This document shows, in pieces, positions 26,286 through 34,221 of a stretch of 64,000 bases of DNA. The position numbers and the translations under genes are program-made. The stretch covers positions 4,700,501 through 4,764,500 of the forward strand of contig NZ_JARKIN010000001.1 in assembly GCF_029351045.1 (NCBI RefSeq). Direction: 5' to 3'. How positions within the stretch are numbered: the first letter of the stretch is position 1; each line of letters begins with the position of its first letter. The DNA comes from Streptomyces sp. WMMB303. Its GTDB lineage: Bacteria > Actinomycetota > Actinomycetes > Streptomycetales > Streptomycetaceae. A model generated the notes under the pieces. That model did not search any database. It saw only the letters and a program-made list of their open reading frames with translations, and had not been told where the DNA came from.

Positions 26286-27407
26286 GTGCCCCGTCTCCGC
26301 GCTCCGCGCAGCCGCTCCTCCGGCCGCACCCGCGCCGCCCTGCTGGTCGTGTCCGCGCTGCTGTGCGCCGCGGGCTGCGGCTACGGGTCCAAGGCCGTGG
26401 AGCACGCCGACCCGGCGGCCGCCGGGGGCCGCAAGGTCGACGGGCTGGACGAGGTGAGGATCGGCTACTTCCCCAACGTCACCCACGCCACGGCGCTGGT
26501 CGGACTGCGCTCGGGCGGGCAGATCCCGGAGGAGCTGGGCGGCACCCGGGTGCGCACCCAGGTGTTCAACGCGGGTCCGGCGGCGATCGAGGCGCTCAAC
26601 GCCAAGGCCGTGGACCTGGCCTGGGTGGGGCCCTCGCCCTCGGTCAACGGGTACACCCAGTCCGGCGGGAGGAATCTGCGCATCGTGTCCGGCGCCACCT
26701 CCGGCGGCGCCTCGCTGGTCGTCGATCCGCGGAAGATCGCCTCACTCGGCGACCTGAAGGGCAAGCGCATCGCCTCCCCGCAGTTGGGCAACACCCAGGA
26801 CGCCGCGCTGCTGCACTACCTCAAGACCAAGGGCCTCACCGTCGACCCGCAGACGGGCGCGGGCGACACCTCGGTACTGCGGCAGGACAACAAGGAGATC
26901 CCCACCACCTTCCGGCAGGGCGGCATCGACGGCGCCTGGGTGCCCGAACCGACCGCCTCCGTCCTGGCCGACCGGGGCGGCAAGGTCCTGCTGGACGAGA
27001 AGAAGCTGTGGCCGGGAGGGTCGTTCGTCACCACCAACCTGGTGGTGCGCCAGGACTTCCTCCGGCAGCATCCGAAGGCGGTCGAGGCGGTGCTGCGCGG
27101 CTCGGTGAGGACCAACACGTGGATCCGTGCGCACCCGGAGGCGGCCAAGGAACGTATCAACCGGGCGCTGCGGCGGGACGCGGGCAAGCCGCTGCCCGGC
27201 AAGGTCCTCGACTCCGCCTTCGCCCGGATCGAGGTGACCGACGATCCGCTGGCCGCCACGCTGCGCGAGCAGACCGACCACGCGGTCTCGGCCGGGCTGC
27301 TGGAGAAGCCGCGGCTGAAGGGGATCTACGACCTCGCCCCGCTGAACCGGGTACTGCGGCGCGAAGGCCGCCCCACCGTGTCGGACGCCGGGCTCGGAGC
27401 GCGGTGA
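26286..27407 (+). CDS. ssuA: ABC substrate-binding lipoprotein, sulfonate/nitrate type
   Basis: 373 residues. The signal peptide ends in the lipobox ALLCAAGC, so the mature protein starts with a lipid-anchored Cys (residue ~31) on the outside of the membrane. The body is a NMT1/SsuA-type periplasmic-binding fold: RIGYFPNVTHATALVG, FNAGPAAIEALNAKAVDLAWVG, and FVTTNLVVRQDFL. These proteins bind sulfonates, taurine, nitrate or thiamine precursors; the location after cysHCDN favours a sulfur compound. GTG start with AGAGGA upstream. The ATPase and permease genes follow directly. Confidence 0.88.
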   Translation: MPRLRAPRSRSSGRTRAALLVVSALLCAAGCGYGSKAVEHADPAAAGGRKVDGLDEVRIGYFPNVTHATALVGLRSGGQIPEELGGTRVRTQVFNAGPAAIEALNAKAVDLAWVGPSPSVNGYTQSGGRNLRIVSGATSGGASLVVDPRKIASLGDLKGKRIASPQLGNTQDAALLHYLKTKGLTVDPQTGAGDTSVLRQDNKEIPTTFRQGGIDGAWVPEPTASVLADRGGKVLLDEKKLWPGGSFVTTNLVVRQDFLRQHPKAVEAVLRGSVRTNTWIRAHPEAAKERINRALRRDAGKPLPGKVLDSAFARIEVTDDPLAATLREQTDHAVSAGLLEKPRLKGIYDLAPLNRVLRREGRPTVSDAGLGAR

Positions 27408-27437
27408 GCGCCCATGACCACCGCAGGAGGTGAGACA

Positions 27438-28193
27438 GTGACCGCGACCACCACGACGCGCCCCGCAGCGCGGCTCACGCACGTCTGCAAGTCGTTCGGC
27501 CCCCAGCAGGTGCTCGACGACATCAGCATCGACGTCGCCGACGGCGAGTTCGTCACCCTGCTGGGCGCTTCCGGCTGCGGCAAGAGCACCCTGCTCAACC
27601 TGGTGGCCGGGCTGGACACGCCCAGCGCGGGCGCCGTCGAGGTGCCCGGCGGGCGCCCGGCGCTGATGTTCCAGGAGCACGCGCTCTTCCCCTGGCTGAC
27701 GGCGGGCGGGAACATCGAGCTGGCGCTCAAGCTGCGCGGGATGCCCAAGGCCGAGCGGCCGGCGGAGGCCGAGCGGCTGCTGGAGCTCGTCCGGCTCAAG
27801 GGCGCGCAGCGCAAGCGGGTTCACGAGCTGTCCGGCGGGATGCGGCAGCGGGTCGCGCTGGCCCGCGCCCTGGCACAGGACAGCGAACTGCTGCTGATGG
27901 ACGAGCCGTTCGCCGCACTGGACGCCATCACCCGGGATGTGCTGCACGAGGAGCTGACCCGTGTCCGGGCGGAGACGAACGTCGCCGTCCTGTTCGTCAC
28001 CCACAACGTCCGGGAGGCGGTACGCCTGGCGGACCGTGTCGTCCTGCTCTCCTCACGGCCCGGGAGGGTCGCCCGGGAGTGGCAGGTCGGCATTCCGCAC
28101 CCGCGCCGCATCGAGGACGCGGACGTGGCCGCGCTGTCCGTCGAGATCACCGAAGAGCTCCGGGGGGAGATCCGCCGCCATGGCCGACACTGA
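27438..28193 (+). CDS. ssuB: ABC transporter ATPase, sulfonate type
   Basis: 251 residues with all ABC motifs: Walker A LLGASGCGKSTLL, Q-loop FQEHALFPW, signature ELSGGMRQRVALARAL, Walker B LLLMDEPFAALD, H-loop FVTHNVREA. The sequence type is the SsuB/TauB/NrtD group. The start is GTG at 27438 because a perfect AGGAGG (27425-27430) sits seven bases ahead; an ATG at 27414 is in frame but is upstream of that ribosome site. Its 3' end overlaps the permease gene by 14 bases. Confidence 0.92.
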   Translation: MTATTTTRPAARLTHVCKSFGPQQVLDDISIDVADGEFVTLLGASGCGKSTLLNLVAGLDTPSAGAVEVPGGRPALMFQEHALFPWLTAGGNIELALKLRGMPKAERPAEAERLLELVRLKGAQRKRVHELSGGMRQRVALARALAQDSELLLMDEPFAALDAITRDVLHEELTRVRAETNVAVLFVTHNVREAVRLADRVVLLSSRPGRVAREWQVGIPHPRRIEDADVAALSVEITEELRGEIRRHGRH

Positions 28194-29136
28194 GACGCGA
28201 CCGAAGACCGAGGAAGGGCCGGTGGCGCCGGCTGCCGCTGCGCCGGAGGCGGCCGCCGGCCGCCGGGAACAGCACGACGCGCCCGGCGGGGACCTGGCCG
28301 GACTGGAGGCGGGGCTCGACGCGCTCGACACCCGCACCGCGGCCCGCACCCCGCTGCCGGTGCTGCTGCGCCGCAAGGCGCTGCCGCCGCTGGTGGCGGT
28401 CGTCCTCGTACTGGGGCTGTGGCAGGCCGCGTTCGCGCTGCAGCTGAAGCCCGACTACCAGTTGCCCAGCCCGCTGATGGTGTGGGACGCGCTGGCCGAG
28501 GAGTGGTACAAGGGCACCATCCTGAGCATCGTCTGGCAGAGCGTCTCCCGCGGTGCGCTGGGCTTCGCGGTCGCGCTGCTGGCGGGTACCCCGCTGGGGC
28601 TGCTGGTGGCGCGGGTCGGCCCGGTGCGGGCCGCCATCGGGCCGATCCTCTCCGGACTGCAGTCGCTGCCGTCGGTGGCGTGGGTACCGGCGGCGATCAT
28701 CTGGTTCGGACTGACGGACGCGACGATCTACGCCGTGGTACTGCTGGGTGCCGTGCCCTCCATCGCCAACGGCCTGGTCGCGGGCGTCGACCGGATCGAT
28801 CCGCTGCACCTGCGCGCGGGCACCGTGCTGGGCGCCACCGGACTGCGCGGCGTGCGGCACGTGCTGCTGCCCGCGGCGCTGCCGGGCTACATCTCGGGGC
28901 TCAAACAGGGGTGGGCGTTCTCCTGGCGCTCCCTGATGGCGGCCGAGCTGATCGCCACCTCGCCCGAGCTGGGCGTGGGGCTGGGACGGCTGCTGGAGAC
29001 GGGGCGCGCCTACCAGGACATGCCGCTGGTACTCGGCGCGATCCTGCTCATCCTGCTGGTGGGCATCGGTATCGAACTGCTCGTCTTCGCGCCCCTCGAG
29101 CGGCGGGTGCTGCGCCACCGGGGGTTGCTGCGCTGA
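28180..29136 (+). CDS. ssuC: ABC transporter permease, sulfonate type
   Basis: 318 residues: a polar 60-residue N-terminus, then about six membrane segments from residue ~65 (LVAVVLVLGLWQAAFAL). The EAA loop that couples to the ATPase is GATGLRGVRHVLLPAALPGYISG. Together with the upstream lipoprotein and ATPase it forms a complete importer. ATG at 28180, inside the end of ssuB and preceded by GGGGGGAGA; the TGA overlaps the ATG of the chelatase gene by one base (TGATG), so the importer and the chelatase are translationally coupled. Confidence 0.92.
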   Translation: MADTETRPKTEEGPVAPAAAAPEAAAGRREQHDAPGGDLAGLEAGLDALDTRTAARTPLPVLLRRKALPPLVAVVLVLGLWQAAFALQLKPDYQLPSPLMVWDALAEEWYKGTILSIVWQSVSRGALGFAVALLAGTPLGLLVARVGPVRAAIGPILSGLQSLPSVAWVPAAIIWFGLTDATIYAVVLLGAVPSIANGLVAGVDRIDPLHLRAGTVLGATGLRGVRHVLLPAALPGYISGLKQGWAFSWRSLMAAELIATSPELGVGLGRLLETGRAYQDMPLVLGAILLILLVGIGIELLVFAPLERRVLRHRGLLR

Positions 29137-29915
29137 TGCTCTCCGCACCGTCCCCCTCCGCACCTGCGCTGCTCCTCGTCGCGCACGGGAGCCGCGACGC
29201 ACGGCACTCCGCGACGGTCGGGGCGCTCGCCGCGCGGGTCCGGCTGCTGCTGCCCGGCGTCCGGGTGGCGGCCTGCTATCTGGACTTCGACTCCCCTTCG
29301 GTGCCCGCCGCGCTGGCGGAGCTGCACGCTGCGGGGGTGCGCGAGGCCGTCGCCGTTCCTCTCCTGCTGACCCGGGCCTTCCACGCGAAGACGGACCTCC
29401 CCGCGGTACTGGCCGAGGTGGCCGCCGCGCTGCCGGAACTGACCGTCCGGCAGTCGGCGGTGCTCGGCCCGCACCCCCTGCTGACCGCCGCCCTGGAGCG
29501 GCGGCTGTGCGCGGCCGGGCTGAGCCCCGGCGACGCGCCCTCGACCGGCGTCGTCCTGGCGTCCGCCGGTTCCTCGGACCCGGAGGCGAGCGCAGTGATC
29601 GCCGACATGGCGCGGGAGTGGCGGCGAACCACCGGTTGGTGTGCCGTGCGACCTGCGTTCGCCTCCGCTGCTCGACCCGGTACGGCCGACGCGGTGCGGG
29701 AGTTGCGCGCCGCCGGTGTCCGCCGGGTGGCCGTCGCGCCCTACGTGCTGGCCCCGGGCCGACTGCCCGACCGGATCGTGGCCGGTGCCCGGGAGGCCGG
29801 TGCCGAGGTGCTCGCGCCGGTACTGGGTGCCGCGCCGGAGGTGGCGCGGGTGGTTCTGGAGCGTTACACGGCGGTCGCCTCCGGCGGGAGCGCGGCGGTC
29901 GGCGCCGCGGCCTGA
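29136..29915 (+). CDS. CbiX/SirB-type chelatase (sirohydrochlorin)
   Basis: 259 residues, the double-domain length of CbiX/SirB chelatases. The N-terminal LLLVAHGSRDAR holds the catalytic His near residue 17, and the VPLLLTRAFHAKTDLP segment supplies the second His. The C-terminal half repeats the fold in diverged form (VLASAGSSDPEA; GRLPDRIVAGAREAG). Inserting Fe2+ into sirohydrochlorin gives sirohaem, the cofactor of the sulfite reductase that opens this operon, so SirB-type activity is the likely function; cobalt chelation cannot be excluded. Last gene of the operon, with a strong hairpin 57 bases downstream. Confidence 0.85.
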   Translation: MLSAPSPSAPALLLVAHGSRDARHSATVGALAARVRLLLPGVRVAACYLDFDSPSVPAALAELHAAGVREAVAVPLLLTRAFHAKTDLPAVLAEVAAALPELTVRQSAVLGPHPLLTAALERRLCAAGLSPGDAPSTGVVLASAGSSDPEASAVIADMAREWRRTTGWCAVRPAFASAARPGTADAVRELRAAGVRRVAVAPYVLAPGRLPDRIVAGAREAGAEVLAPVLGAAPEVARVVLERYTAVASGGSAAVGAAA

Positions 29916-29971
29916 TCCGCGACGTATCCGGCGGCGACCGCCGGGCGGGCGCCGCCTCCCGGGCACGCAAC

Positions 29972-30011
29972 AGGCCCGCCGTGCCCCGTGGGGGAAGGGC
30001 GCGGCGGGCCT
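29972..30011 (+). terminator. terminator of the sulfur operon
   Basis: Perfect ten-base stem AGGCCCGCCG/CGGCGGGCCT with a 20-base loop, 57 bases past the chelatase stop. No T-run, as usual in high-G+C genomes. It also lies downstream of the convergent protease gene and may serve both. Confidence 0.8.
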
Positions 30012-30079
30012 GGAGGTGCGCTTACCCGGAATTCCGGGGTTACGCACGGACAGGGCTCAGAATTGACCGTGAATGTGTG

Positions 30080-31318
30080 TCACCTGACCACGCGCAGTAG
30101 TTTGTTGGGCGTCCCGTCGCCGATACCGGAGAGGGCGCCCTCGGTGGTGCCGTCGAGCAGCGCCTCGGTGACCTGTGCCGGGGTGGCGTCCGGGTGTCCG
30201 CTCAGATAGAGGGCCGCGGCTCCCGCGACGTGCGGGGTGGCCATGGAGGTGCCCCACCCGGCCATCTTGGCGGTGTCGTTCTTGTTGCTGGCCGAGACGA
30301 CATCGATGCCCGGCGCGAACAGGTCGACGCTCTTGCCGTAGTTGGAGAACTCCGTGCGCCGGTCCTGCTGGTCGCTCGCGGCGACGGTGAGGGCCTCCGG
30401 CACCCGGGCCGGGGAGGCGGCGGAGGCGTCGCCGCCGTCGTTGCCGGCGGCCACCACGCAGGTGATGTTCGCGTCGACGGCCCGCTCGACGGCCTCGTCC
30501 AGCGCATAGTCCTTGAAGCCGCCGATGCTCATGTTGGCCACGGCGGGGCCGCCGTCGTCCTTGTGGTCCTCGATCATCCAGTCGATGCCCGCGACGGCGT
30601 CTGCCGTGGTGCCCTTGTTGTCGTCGCCCAGGATGCGCACGGCGACGACCTTCGCCTTCTTGGCGATGCCGTACTCGGTGCCCGCGAGGGTGCCGGAGAC
30701 GTGCGTGCCGTGGTTGGCGCCGTCCTGCGCGGTCGTGTCGTCGTCCACGGCGTCGTAGCCGTCGACGGCGCGGCCGCCGAAGTCCTCGTGGCTGACGCGT
30801 ACGCCGCTGTCGACCACATATGCCGTGACGCCTTCGCCCGCGCTGTCGGGGTAGGTGTACTTCTCGTCGAGTTCCGGTGTGGGCTGGTCGACCCGGTCCT
30901 GTCCCCAGGACGGCGGCTCGGCCTGGGTCTCCTGGCCGGTGATCACGCGGCTCTGGACGACCTTCGCGACCCTGTCGTCCGCCGCCAGGCGCCGGGCGTC
31001 CCGGGCGCTGAGCCCCTTGGCGGACCAGCCGTCCAGCGCGGCATGGTAGGTGTGCTCGACCTTTCCGCCGTACTTCCCGGCGAGGTCGCGGGCCTCGGTG
31101 GCGGCCGCGGCGCGGGTACCGGCGGCGGCGTCCCGCTTCAGCAGCACGATGTAGTCGCCCTCGACCGAGCCCCGGGCCCCCGCGCCCAGGACGGTGCCCT
31201 CGGGGGGCGCGGCGTCGGCGGGGAGCGTCAGCAGCGTCGCTCCGCCCGCGACGGCGACAGCGGCGCCGAGCGCGACGGATATCCGGCGTTTCGTGTGGCG
31301 TGCCCCGTGGTGTGCCAT
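30080..31318 (-). CDS. secreted S8 (subtilisin-like) serine protease
   Basis: 412 residues: Sec-type signal peptide (residues 1-~36, RRISVALGAAVAVAGG, cleavage after ADA), an I9 inhibitor propeptide (YIVLLKRDAA ... AKVVQSRVI), then the peptidase. Catalytic residues sit in AYVVDSGV (Asp), GANHGTHVSG (His), VAAGNDGG (oxyanion Asn) and GTSMATPHVAG (Ser). The mature enzyme is ~270 residues, as for streptomycete extracellular subtilisins. The ATG at 31318 has GGAGGA upstream; an in-frame extension to 31450 is not credible. Monocistronic. Confidence 0.93.
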   Translation of the reverse strand: MAHHGARHTKRRISVALGAAVAVAGGATLLTLPADAAPPEGTVLGAGARGSVEGDYIVLLKRDAAAGTRAAAATEARDLAGKYGGKVEHTYHAALDGWSAKGLSARDARRLAADDRVAKVVQSRVITGQETQAEPPSWGQDRVDQPTPELDEKYTYPDSAGEGVTAYVVDSGVRVSHEDFGGRAVDGYDAVDDDTTAQDGANHGTHVSGTLAGTEYGIAKKAKVVAVRILGDDNKGTTADAVAGIDWMIEDHKDDGGPAVANMSIGGFKDYALDEAVERAVDANITCVVAAGNDGGDASAASPARVPEALTVAASDQQDRRTEFSNYGKSVDLFAPGIDVVSASNKNDTAKMAGWGTSMATPHVAGAAALYLSGHPDATPAQVTEALLDGTTEGALSGIGDGTPNKLLRVVR

Positions 31319-31492
31319 GCCGAGGGAGTCCTCCGAGTGTGCGGTCCGGCGATCCGCGGTGGATCGTTTCGAAACCCTGTCGGATTGCCCGGTGCGGCTC
31401 AAGTGACTTGGCGGACTGTGACGCACGACACCGCTTGCCTCGTGGGCCACACCCCCCGGGCCGGCCGCCCAGCCGCGCCCCGGCTCGGACGG

Positions 31493-32806
31493 CTAGGACA
31501 CCGGACGGGAGTCGGCCCAGAAGGCGTCGAACTCCTCCCGGTACGTGGGGAAGAGCACGCCCTCGCCCACACCGCGCGCGGACACCGTGCGGCCCGGCCC
31601 GCGCAGCACCAGGACCGGCGTCTCCATCCCGCGCGCGCCCCGCAGATACGACTGGACGACCGCCAGTCCGTCCGCGCCGTCCCCGTCCACCAGGTACGCG
31701 GTGAACCGCGGGGTCTCGTCGAAGACATGGATCTCGAAGGCCGCCTGGTCGCGCAGTCGGGAGCGCACCCTGCGCATGTGCAGGATGTTGGTCTCCACCG
31801 AGCGGGCCAGCTCGCCCTTCTTCAGTCCGAGTTCGCGCTCCCGCCGCTTGACCGCGCTGCTGGCCGGGTTCAGGAACAGCAGCCGCACCCGGCAGCCCGC
31901 CTCCGCCAGCCGGACCAGCCGCCGCCCGCTGTAGTTCTGCACCAGCAGGTTGAGACCGATACCGATGGCGTCCAGCCGCCGCGCCCCGCCGAACAGGTCC
32001 TCGGCGGGGAGCTGGCGCTGCAGCCGCACCCGGTCGCTGTGCACGCCGACCACGTCGCAGAAGCGGTCCCCCACCAGCTCCTCGACGGCGTCGACCGGCA
32101 GCCGGCCCGTCGCGGCCGCCCCCTCGGGCGCGGCCCCCAGCAGTTCCAGCAGCCGCCGGCACATCCGCTCGGCCTGCGCGAGCACCGTCTCGGACAGGGC
32201 CCGGTTGCGGGCCACCGCGCTGCGGGCGACCTCCAGCTCGTCCAGCGCCAGCTCCACCTCGCGGCGGCCCTCGAAGTAGGGCTCGAAGCAGGGCCAGTGC
32301 TGCACCATCAGCTCGCGCAACTGCGGCAGGGTCAGGAAGGAGATGAGGGTGTCGTCGGCCGGGTCGAGCAGATAGCCCTTCCGGCGGCTGACCTCCCGTA
32401 CCGCCACGGCCCGCTGCACCCACTCCTGCCCGGCGGGCCCGGCCGCCGCGATCACCCACTCGTGGCCGTGCACCGGTTCGTAGATCGGCCGCAGCACGGC
32501 GGCGACCACCGCCCGCATCCGCTGTTCGACCAGGTTCAGCCAGACATACGCCCGCCCGGCGCGCTGCGCCCGGGTGCGTACCTCGGCCCAGTCCTCCTCG
32601 CCCCACCCCACGTCCGCGCCGATCTCCATGGGCCGGGCCAGCGGGACAGCGCCGGGTTGCCCGGCGCCTCCCAGGCTCCGGCCGGGAGGTCCCCCCAGGC
32701 CGAGCCCGCCGCCCGGATCGTCCGCCGCTCCGGCCTCACCGGCAGGGCCGCCCTCCGGCTCCTCACCGCCGTCGCCTGGGGGGAGTTCAAGCCCTCCCGC
32801 GCCCAA
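31493..32806 (-). CDS. SAV2148-family HEPN-domain protein
   Basis: 437 residues, matching over its length the Streptomyces family annotated as 'SAV2148 family HEPN domain-containing'. The helical N-terminal part contains LRPIYEPVHGHEW near residue 103-115, which fits the HEPN RNase motif (Arg, six residues, His). The C-terminal half (RRLVRLAEAGCRVRLLFLNPAS, ETPRFTAYLVDGDGADG) resembles a phosphatidyltransferase/HKD-like strand pattern but the HKD residues are not obvious. TTG at 32806 is chosen: it gives the N-terminus GAGGLELPPGD that I recall from relatives and follows GGAAGGCGG; GTG at 32824 is an alternative. Function unknown. Confidence 0.78.
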   Translation of the reverse strand: MGAGGLELPPGDGGEEPEGGPAGEAGAADDPGGGLGLGGPPGRSLGGAGQPGAVPLARPMEIGADVGWGEEDWAEVRTRAQRAGRAYVWLNLVEQRMRAVVAAVLRPIYEPVHGHEWVIAAAGPAGQEWVQRAVAVREVSRRKGYLLDPADDTLISFLTLPQLRELMVQHWPCFEPYFEGRREVELALDELEVARSAVARNRALSETVLAQAERMCRRLLELLGAAPEGAAATGRLPVDAVEELVGDRFCDVVGVHSDRVRLQRQLPAEDLFGGARRLDAIGIGLNLLVQNYSGRRLVRLAEAGCRVRLLFLNPASSAVKRRERELGLKKGELARSVETNILHMRRVRSRLRDQAAFEIHVFDETPRFTAYLVDGDGADGLAVVQSYLRGARGMETPVLVLRGPGRTVSARGVGEGVLFPTYREEFDAFWADSRPVS

Positions 32807-33173
32807 CTGCGCACCGCCTTCCACACCCGCTCTCGGCCCCCGCTGTTCGATCAAGGAAGACTACTTCGGCCGCCCCCGCGGGTGCACCCGGAACACCTGT
32901 CAACTTCCCGTGCTCGTACGGGTGGACGGGGTCCGGCCGGCTCCCGGGGGACGGCTCGGCGGCAGCGGCGGAGGCGGGCGCCGCAGCGCGCGCGACGCAG
33001 GGCCCGTGTCCCGCGCCCGGAGCGTGCCGACCGGGCGGCACGACGGCGTCCGCCTGGCTGCGCGCTCCTTCCCGGAATCGGTCCACGCCCCGTCCTACCG
33101 CCTCGCGGCTGCTTCGCGCCAGCACCCGGACAGGACCGGTACCAGGAATTCACACCCGCCACGCGCCGCGCCG
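32807..33173. other. gap between HEPN gene and lysR, no gene supported
   Basis: 367 bases, very G+C rich. On the minus strand a TTGACA (32899-32904) could be a -35 element for the HEPN gene, but no -10 follows at the right distance. Open frames have no codon bias. Confidence 0.45.
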
Positions 33174-34070
33174 TCACCGGCGCTCCTCCCGCAGCACACG
33201 GAGGAAGGCCTCCGCCGCCCCGGTCGGCTCCGCCCGGCTGAAGGCGATCAGCGGGCGGCGCCACGGAGGCCCGACGGGGACGAGCTGCCGGGCCGGCACG
33301 AGGGCGGGGGCCAGATGCTCCGCGACCAGGCAGATACCCGCGCCGGCCGCAGCCATCCGCGCGGCGGTCGTCGCGTGCTCGACCCGCAGCGCCGTCCGCG
33401 GCACGAACCCGGCCCGGCCGCAGACCAGATCGACGAAGGGGCGCCCCTCGATCCGGGGCTCCATCCCGCACCGCACCCAGCCGCGGTCGGCCAGCTCCGC
33501 CAGGCCGACCGGTACGCGTCCGGCGTCGGAGCCGGCGCGGTCGCACAGCGGGTCGTCCGGCGGCACTGCGAGGACGATCCGCTCCTCGCCGATCTCCCAG
33601 CAGGGGCCTGTCCAGGCGTCGTTCCGATAGCCGACGGCGAGGTCGGCGACCCCGCGGGCCATCTGCTCGTACAGGTCGTCCTCCGTCGCGTACTCGCGCA
33701 GCCGCAGCGTCACCCGCGGGTGGAGCCGCCGCATCCGCGCCACGGCCCCGGTCAGCACGCCGACCGCGACACCGTGCACGGTGGCGATCTCCAGCTCGCC
33801 GCCCTCGGCACCGGCCGCGGCCCGCGCCGCCCGACGGGCCTGCCGCCAGCTACGGACGGCGAGTTCGGCGTCCGGGAGGAAGGCGCGGCCCATGGGGGTG
33901 GGCCGCACGCTGCGCGGCAGCCGCTCCAGCAGCGGCCCGCCCACCTCCCGCTCCAGGGCCTTGATCTGGTGCGAGAGCGCGGACTGGGTGACGTGCAGCG
34001 CCTCGGCGGCACGGGTGAAGGAGCCCTCCTCGAGGACCGTCACGAGGTACTCCATCTGCCGCAGACTCAC
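33174..34070 (-). CDS. LysR family transcriptional regulator
   Basis: 298 residues, normal LysR length. The winged helix-turn-helix occupies residues 1-~60 (MEYLVTVLEEGSFTRAAEALHVTQSALSHQIK region, with ALHVTQSALS the recognition helix), followed by the substrate-binding co-inducer domain with strands such as VTLRLREYATEDDLYEQ and VADLAVGYRNDAWTG. The start is GTG at 34070 (GGAGGG four bases before it); the longer frame adds an Arg-rich non-family tail. It is divergent from the flavoprotein gene and a T-N11-A site lies between, so it most probably controls that gene and itself. Confidence 0.88.
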   Translation of the reverse strand: MSLRQMEYLVTVLEEGSFTRAAEALHVTQSALSHQIKALEREVGGPLLERLPRSVRPTPMGRAFLPDAELAVRSWRQARRAARAAAGAEGGELEIATVHGVAVGVLTGAVARMRRLHPRVTLRLREYATEDDLYEQMARGVADLAVGYRNDAWTGPCWEIGEERIVLAVPPDDPLCDRAGSDAGRVPVGLAELADRGWVRCGMEPRIEGRPFVDLVCGRAGFVPRTALRVEHATTAARMAAAGAGICLVAEHLAPALVPARQLVPVGPPWRRPLIAFSRAEPTGAAEAFLRVLREERR

Positions 34071-34149
34071 AGTGCCCTCCCGCTCTTCGCGGCTCTCTCG
34101 CCCGCTCCGCCGCACCCGGGCGTGCGCTGCGGGCCCGCGACGAGAAGCC

Positions 34150-34164
34150 ATGAACATTCTTCAT
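34150..34164. promoter_or_regulatory. candidate LysR box (T-N11-A)
   Basis: ATGAACATTCTTCAT: five-base inverted repeat around a five-base spacer, with the T-N11-A pattern of LysR sites. It lies in the 151-base gap between the divergent lysR and flavoprotein genes, 58 bases from the latter's start. A LysR target is the expected reading. Confidence 0.65.
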
Positions 34165-34221
34165 CACGAGCATCGAATCATTGCGTTGGACTCATCGAAC
34201 CGGCGGCGGAAGCCTGAGGCC

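Noticed and set aside
32899..32904. TTGACA on the minus strand as -35 of the HEPN gene
   Set aside because: No -10 hexamer 16-19 bases downstream; mentioned only in the gap entry.
30194..33241. 1015-codon plus-strand open frame opposite the protease and HEPN genes
   Set aside because: Antisense artefact; the catalytic protease motifs are on the other strand.
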